DNA of 64,000 bases from the NCBI RefSeq assembly GCF_041435215.1, contig NZ_CP108394.1, positions 1,922,001 through 1,986,000 on the forward strand, written 5' to 3'. The position numbers and the translations under genes were made by a program. The DNA is from Streptomyces sp. NBC_01314. GTDB taxonomy: Bacteria; Actinomycetota; Actinomycetes; Streptomycetales; Streptomycetaceae. Below are positions 59,762 through 64,000 of the stretch, piece by piece. The notes below the pieces were generated by a model, which was not told where the DNA came from, made no database searches, and saw nothing but the letters and a program-made list of their open reading frames with translations. Position 1 is the first letter of the stretch, and every line of letters begins with the position of its first letter.

Positions 59762-60476
59762 GTTCCTTCAGATCGTTACGCGGTTCATCGGAGGCTCCAT
59801 ACAGCCGCCTGCACCTCACCCGCCCCGGCGAGAACGTGTGCGAGCGGACCTCGACCTGGCGGCTCACCAGGGGTGACCCAGGAAGCCGAACAGTCCGACG
59901 ATCGGCCGCTCGGTCTCGGGGCGGGTGAGCGTCAGCTCGGAGATCCGCTCGGCCGTGTCCGGGTCGGAGGACGGCGTCGGGTTCGCGAGCAGGTCCCGAC
60001 TGAGCACGAGTCCGGCGCACCCGACGCTCGACGCAGCCGGGGCGGCCACGCCGGCGGCCTGCAGTCGGATGCGGAGCAGACCGGCGAGCAACCTCGCCGC
60101 CGCCGCTGCCCCTGCCGCCGCACAGGCCTTGAACAGGCCGTGAACAGGCCGACGGAACCGGACAGTGCGGTGTGAACCGCTGTAGTCAGGTGCCGCACAC
60201 CATGGTGATCAACCGCGGCCGATGGCGGGACGAGGGAAGCCTGCATGACCGCCAGGCAACAGCCGCCTCATAAAACACGTACCACTCGGCGTATGAAGCT
60301 TCCATGAAGGCGGGTTCTCCACGCCTGCGCCCACTTCTCGTCGACGGGGCCGGCCGCTTCCTAGCCCGGGGTGACGGGGAAGACAGCGAGTGTGAAAGCT
60401 GCAGCCAGCCGCAACGGACGCTGGGCCGAACACGCGCACTGAGAGCACTGCTCGGCGTCCAGCGGGAGAGACGGAG
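59762..60476. other. gap between MDR gene and histidine kinase gene
   Basis: No known gene. On the minus strand 59864-60091 is a 75-codon frame starting TTG with strong G/C third positions and no recognisable motif; it could be a small gene or a remnant. GAACAGGCC is repeated at about 60130-60150. Confidence 0.4.
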
Positions 60477-61607
60477 TCAGCGGGAGACCGGTGGCATGCC
60501 GCTTCGGGGGGCGGGTTCCTGCGGTAGGTGCAAGGTGAACGTCGCTCCCTTGCCCAGGCCGGCGGATTCCGCGGTGATGTCTCCGCCGTGGGCTCGGGCG
60601 ATGCCCCGGGCGATGGCCAGGCCGATGCCGCTGCCGCCGGCGGCAGCGGGTCGGCCGGGACGCTCAAGGCGTTCGAAGCGGTGGAAGATGCGCTCCAGGT
60701 TGTGTTCGGCGATGCCGATGCCGTCGTCCACGATGCGGACGATCACATGGTGCACGGGAGACGGTTCAGCGTGCACGGACAGCGCCACATGCCCGTACCG
60801 GTCGGATGCGGCCAGTGCGTTGCCGAGCAGGTTCACCAGGACCTGGGTGATCCGGTCCGGGTCGCAGAAAGCGCCGACGGATGTGCCTGCGTCCACGACG
60901 AGGGTCACCGTCTGGTCGTCGTACTGGGGGCGCAGTCGCTCGGCTGTGGTCCGAGCCACCATGGCCACGTCGGTGAGTTTGCTGTGAAGAACGAAGGCGC
61001 CCTCCTCCGACCGGGACAGACTGGAGAGGTCGCCCGTTAAGCGCTGCAGCCGGTCCAGGTCGTCGGCGAGGGAAGCGAACATCGCCTCGTCGGGGACGAA
61101 GATTCCGTCGGCCACGCCCTCGATCTGGGCGCGTAGCAGGGTGATGGGGGTTCGCATCTCGTGGGCGACCTCGGAGATCAGCCGGGCGCGGCGGCGTTCG
61201 GTGTCGGCGAGGGCTGCCGCCAGCGTGTTGACGTCTTCGACCAGCGCTGCCAGGCCCGGTTCGCTGGGGAGTTCGAGGACGTCGTCGTAGTGTCCCTCGG
61301 CGAGCCGGCGCGTGGTGGCGCGCACCCTGTCGAGCGGACGCAGCAGAAACCGGGACAGGGCGACGGACGCCGGGAAGGCCGCGGCCAATCCGAACAAAAG
61401 GCCGACCTGCAGGACCACGTCACCTTCGATGTCGGCAAAACCGAGCCAGACCTCGATCAGCGCGCTGATCGCCGCCATGGCCAGCAGTGCCAGGAGGAGC
61501 ACCATGACGTGCGAGAGCACCAGCCGGTTGCGGAGCGACAGACGCTCCTGGATTCGGCGCAGCCGCGCACGACACCTGTGGTAAGCCGGGAAGCGGGCGG
61601 GCGACAT
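60477..61607 (-). CDS. EnvZ-type sensor histidine kinase
   Basis: 376 residues from the ATG at 61607. Two membrane helices (about 30-56 and 65-90) with only a very short outside loop, then a HAMP domain (FLLRPLDRVRATTRRLAEGHYD), HisKA with EVAHEMRTPI (His149), and an ATPase domain with LLGNALAASDRYGHV, VDDGIGI and GGSGIGLAIARGIARAHGG. The tiny extracytoplasmic part suggests that it senses within the membrane or cytoplasm. It is encoded 22 nt downstream of its response regulator on the same strand. Confidence 0.92.
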   Translation of the reverse strand: MSPARFPAYHRCRARLRRIQERLSLRNRLVLSHVMVLLLALLAMAAISALIEVWLGFADIEGDVVLQVGLLFGLAAAFPASVALSRFLLRPLDRVRATTRRLAEGHYDDVLELPSEPGLAALVEDVNTLAAALADTERRRARLISEVAHEMRTPITLLRAQIEGVADGIFVPDEAMFASLADDLDRLQRLTGDLSSLSRSEEGAFVLHSKLTDVAMVARTTAERLRPQYDDQTVTLVVDAGTSVGAFCDPDRITQVLVNLLGNALAASDRYGHVALSVHAEPSPVHHVIVRIVDDGIGIAEHNLERIFHRFERLERPGRPAAAGGSGIGLAIARGIARAHGGDITAESAGLGKGATFTLHLPQEPAPRSGMPPVSR

Positions 61608-61629
61608 GGGTGGGTGTCCTTCCTGGCCG

Positions 61630-62334
61630 CTAGGCGGGGCGCCCGATGAAGCGGTAGCCGATGGTGCGGACAGTGCCCACGAACCGGGGTGCGCCCGCGT
61701 CGTCGCCCAGCGCGCGCCGCAATGTGCGGATGTGCACGTCCACGACGCGCTCGTCACCGAAGAAGTCCTCGCCCCACACCTGGGCCAGCAGGCCGCGCCG
61801 GGTGAAGACCCGTCCGGGGGCCCGGGCCATCGCGAACAGCAGATCGAAGTCGAGAGCGGACAGCTCCACCGCCCGGTCGGCATCGACCAGCACGGTCCGC
61901 GTCACGCTGTCGACAGTCAGCCCGTCGAAGCGCAGGACACCGTCCTCGTCGGCCGCCTCGGACCGGCTGTCCGTGCGCCGCAGGATGGCGCGCACCCGTA
62001 GGGCCAGTTCGCGGGGGCTGAACGGCTTGGTGACGTAGTCGTCGCTGCCGGTGGTGAAGCCGATCAACCGGTCGACCTCCTCGTCGCGGGCGGTGAGCAT
62101 GATCACCGGGATCTGGCTCGCCTCCCGGATGCGGCGCAGGACCTGGAATCCGTCCAGCCCCGGGAGCATCACATCGAGCACCACGAGGTCCGGCAGGTCA
62201 CGGGTGACCGCCTGCAGGGCGGACGGTCCGTCCGCGGCTTCGACGACGTGGAACCCGTCCGCCTCCAGGTAGCCGCGCACGGTCATGCGGATCTTGGGCT
62301 CGTCATCGACGACCAGAACGCGCTGCGTACTCAT
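61630..62334 (-). CDS. OmpR/PhoB-type response regulator
   Basis: 234 residues from the ATG at 62334. The receiver has VLVVDDEPKIR (6-16), phosphoacceptor Asp54 in VVLDVMLPG and a Lys in YVTKPFSP. The C-terminal winged helix ends VVDVHIRTLRRALGDD and RTIGYRFIG, typical of OmpR-family DNA binding. It forms a two-component pair with the downstream kinase. The start overlaps the 3' end of a decayed glycosyltransferase frame, which suggests that it has its own promoter inside that remnant. Confidence 0.93.
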   Translation of the reverse strand: MSTQRVLVVDDEPKIRMTVRGYLEADGFHVVEAADGPSALQAVTRDLPDLVVLDVMLPGLDGFQVLRRIREASQIPVIMLTARDEEVDRLIGFTTGSDDYVTKPFSPRELALRVRAILRRTDSRSEAADEDGVLRFDGLTVDSVTRTVLVDADRAVELSALDFDLLFAMARAPGRVFTRRGLLAQVWGEDFFGDERVVDVHIRTLRRALGDDAGAPRFVGTVRTIGYRFIGRPA

Positions 62335-62785
62335 CGTGCTCGCTTTCCATCGCCGGGTGGGAGGAGGGAAGGGAAGAGGGACGGGGAGGGTCGCCATGGC
62401 CGCGGGGTGACACGGCTGCGTGGAGGCAGAGGGCCTCGAATGCGGCCAGCGTACGGTGCATGTCGGGGTCGGCGACGATCTGTTGGGCCGGCCTCGCCCA
62501 TCCGGCGCCGGGCCGCCGGGTCGCCGAGCGGCCCATGAGGCGGTCAGCGAGGGCGCCCACGACACCGGGCCGGAAGAGGTAGCTGTCGCGGCCGGGGTGG
62601 ACCATGTGTGGCAGCGCCGTCGCGTCGGCCGCGACGACGGGCTTGCCCGCGGCCATGGCCTCCAAGGTGACCAGGCTCTGCAGCTCCGCGGTGTTCGGGC
62701 ACCAGGAAGGTGTCGCAGCGGACGTAGGCGTCAGAACCTCTTGGTCGGTGGCGAGGCCGTGGAAGGTGATCCGGTCCCGGTGCAC
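62303..62785 (-). pseudogene. group 1 (GT4) glycosyltransferase C-terminal remnant
   Basis: The frame from the GTG at 62785 begins ITFHGLATDQEVLT and continues with ELQSLVTLEAMAAGKPVVAADATALPHMV and GRDSYLFRPG, the nucleotide-sugar-binding half of GT-B glycosyltransferases. Between them about 11 residues are out of phase: reading the neighbouring frame gives AYVRCDTFLVP, so one base was lost near 62730 and one gained near 62699. The N-terminal domain (about 200 residues) is missing and the C-terminus runs into the response-regulator gene. I call it a decayed gene. Confidence 0.7.
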
Positions 62786-62845
62786 AGAGCGCCGCCCGTG
62801 CCCCTCGGCGGGACGCGGGCGGCGGCCTTGGCGTGCGGTCGCGGC

Positions 62846-63997
62846 TCAGCGCGAGCCGGCGCGGCGTATACGCGCCTTCAGTTTCGGGAACTGGCCGAGG
62901 GCGTTGTCCCGCTCGAGGGCGATCCGCTCGCGCCGGCTGTAGATCTCGTCGACGGTCGGTTCGGGGTCGCCCGTCTTGAGAATCGGCAGGCTGCCCTTGA
63001 GGAAGGGCATCGTCTCGACGTTGTCGGCCGCATAGAGGTGGCGGGTCGCCGGCCAGTCGCTGCCGAACATGATGTGGTCGGCGGGCACGAGGGACGACAG
63101 CGGCTGCAACTGCGCCGCGGTAAACGCCTGTGCGTTGTCGAAGAACAGCCGCTTCATGTACTTGAGGGGGCCTTCGGGCAGCACCTCGTTGAAGGGCGGG
63201 AAGGCCGAGTGCCGTGTCGCGAGCCGGTAGGCCAGGAAGGGCAGTGCCCCGCCGGAGTGCGTGAAGTGCCAGCGGATGTTCGGGTAGTCCCGCAGGACAC
63301 CGTTGTAGATAAGGCTGGTCATCGCGCGGGTCGCATCGAACGTGTACTCGAAGACGTTGTTCCCGGCCGGGATGTCCGGGCCGAAGCAGAGCTTCGGAGC
63401 CGGGTTCGCCTCCGGACCCGTCGGGTGGACATAGACGTAGGCATGGCGGTCATTGAGGATCTCGTACAGAGGTGCGAACGAAGGATCCCCGAGGTAGGTG
63501 CCCTTGTAGTTGGTGAGCAGGCAGATGCCGTCGAGATCCAGTTCGCCGAGCGCACGGTCCACCTCGGCGACCGCGCCGTCGATGTCGGGCATCGGAGTGA
63601 CCGCGAAGATCCCGAACCGGTCACCCCGGGTCCGCACGAGGTTGTGGGCGTAGTCGTTGACCGCGCGGGCGGTGGCGCGCCGGTCGTCGACCGGGCCGAC
63701 GGTGACCTGGAGGTCGCCGAACGACAGGACGCTGGCCTGGATCCGGTACTGGTCCATGAAGGCGACGTGCCGCTCGACCGACCACGGACCGTACGCCCCG
63801 GTAATGGCGCCGAGGAGGCCGTAGCGCTTCAGGTAGTCGTTGTACACGTCGGGCGAGTAGTGGGCGTGGGTGTCGATACGCCAGTTGCCCTTCGGCAGCC
63901 CCGAGCCGGACGATGCCGTCTCCGGACTGGCCATGGCAGCAGGCACCGTGGCCGCCGCCGCCGTGACAAGCGCCGCGGCCGATGCCCCTTCGATCAT
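62846..63997 (-). CDS. ACMSD-type amidohydrolase / decarboxylase, exported (5' end probably beyond the window)
   Basis: At least 383 residues. The visible N-terminus is a signal-like stretch (IEGASAAALVTAAAATVPAAMA) that resembles the hydrophobic core of a Tat signal, so the true start with its twin Arg is probably just outside the right edge. The TIM-barrel metal site follows: DTHAHYSP (HxH), YVHPTGP, WHFTHSGGALPF and FGSDWP. This is the amidohydrolase_2 group that includes ACMSD and gamma-resorcylate/6-methylsalicylate decarboxylases. The reaction would be non-oxidative decarboxylation or hydrolysis; the substrate is unknown. Confidence 0.85.
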   Translation of the reverse strand: MIEGASAAALVTAAAATVPAAMASPETASSGSGLPKGNWRIDTHAHYSPDVYNDYLKRYGLLGAITGAYGPWSVERHVAFMDQYRIQASVLSFGDLQVTVGPVDDRRATARAVNDYAHNLVRTRGDRFGIFAVTPMPDIDGAVAEVDRALGELDLDGICLLTNYKGTYLGDPSFAPLYEILNDRHAYVYVHPTGPEANPAPKLCFGPDIPAGNNVFEYTFDATRAMTSLIYNGVLRDYPNIRWHFTHSGGALPFLAYRLATRHSAFPPFNEVLPEGPLKYMKRLFFDNAQAFTAAQLQPLSSLVPADHIMFGSDWPATRHLYAADNVETMPFLKGSLPILKTGDPEPTVDEIYSRRERIALERDNALGQFPKLKARIRRAGSR

Positions 63998-64000
63998 CCT

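Overview
High-GC actinobacterial DNA, very probably from a Streptomyces chromosome arm. The codon third positions are strongly G/C, GTG starts and 4-nt GTGA/ATGA start-stop overlaps are common, and the families present (LacI- and LysR-regulated secreted glycosidases, three-component P450, calerythrin-like EF-hand proteins, CaiB-type CoA transferase) are typical of that genus. The mixture of intact operons, decayed genes, IS remnants and an integrase suggests an accessory region.

Layout. (1) 1-348: 5' part of an ISAs1-type transposase, then about 0.75 kb with no gene. (2) 1.1-6.1 kb: a five-gene operon of three consecutive RraA/HMG-aldolase-like proteins, a PLP aminotransferase and an alpha/beta hydrolase, divergent from a LysR regulator; probably catabolism of an amino acid through an aldol-cleavable 2-oxo acid. 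(3) 6.2-7.6 kb: an IS256-family element with 25-bp imperfect ends and an 8-bp target duplication, its transposase broken at the 5' end. (4) 7.6-23.4 kb: a locus for arabinan or arabinose-containing glycans: four secreted GH43-type enzymes (three with AbfB/CBM42, one with ricin/CBM13), a secreted sialidase-fold enzyme with lectin domains, a LacI regulator, a cytoplasmic GH3 glycosidase and a sugar ABC importer. CGAAA-N3-TTTCG palindromes lie before the LacI/sialidase-fold pair and before the importer. Most secreted enzymes have their own terminator hairpin.

(5) 23.9-31.8 kb: a 14-TM-type MFS exporter under a 20-bp-arm inverted repeat, a small membrane protein, then a tight operon of P450, [3Fe-4S] ferredoxin, ferredoxin reductase, SDR, histidine kinase and response regulator. 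(6) 31.9-34.4 kb: facing remnants of xdhC and a pyruvate-oxidase gene, plus an intact FMN-binding glutamate-synthase-like gene. (7) 34.4-36.9 kb: a lone tyrosine integrase between gene-poor stretches.

(8) 36.9-58.4 kb: a candidate biosynthetic gene cluster that I cannot match to a known product. The leftward arm encodes an NDP-sugar dehydrogenase, two ANL acyl-activating enzymes, a CaiB CoA transferase, a methyltransferase, a flavin amine-oxidase-type protein, a UbiA prenyltransferase and two DegT aminotransferases, followed by two EF-hand proteins around a small membrane protein. The rightward arm encodes two Gfo/Idh/MocA dehydrogenases, a TIM-barrel isomerase/epimerase, an M20 hydrolase, an Ldh_2 oxidoreductase and an uncharacterised protein. 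Together they suggest a modified (amino-/urono-) sugar or cyclitol joined to an activated acyl and a prenyl part. IS200/IS605-like hairpins sit at the 3' ends of the FAD/UbiA operon and of the rightward operon.

(9) 58.7-64.0 kb: a zinc-containing MDR oxidoreductase, an OmpR/EnvZ-type two-component system, a decayed glycosyltransferase and an amidohydrolase running to the right edge. I saw no rRNA or tRNA gene and no CRISPR array.
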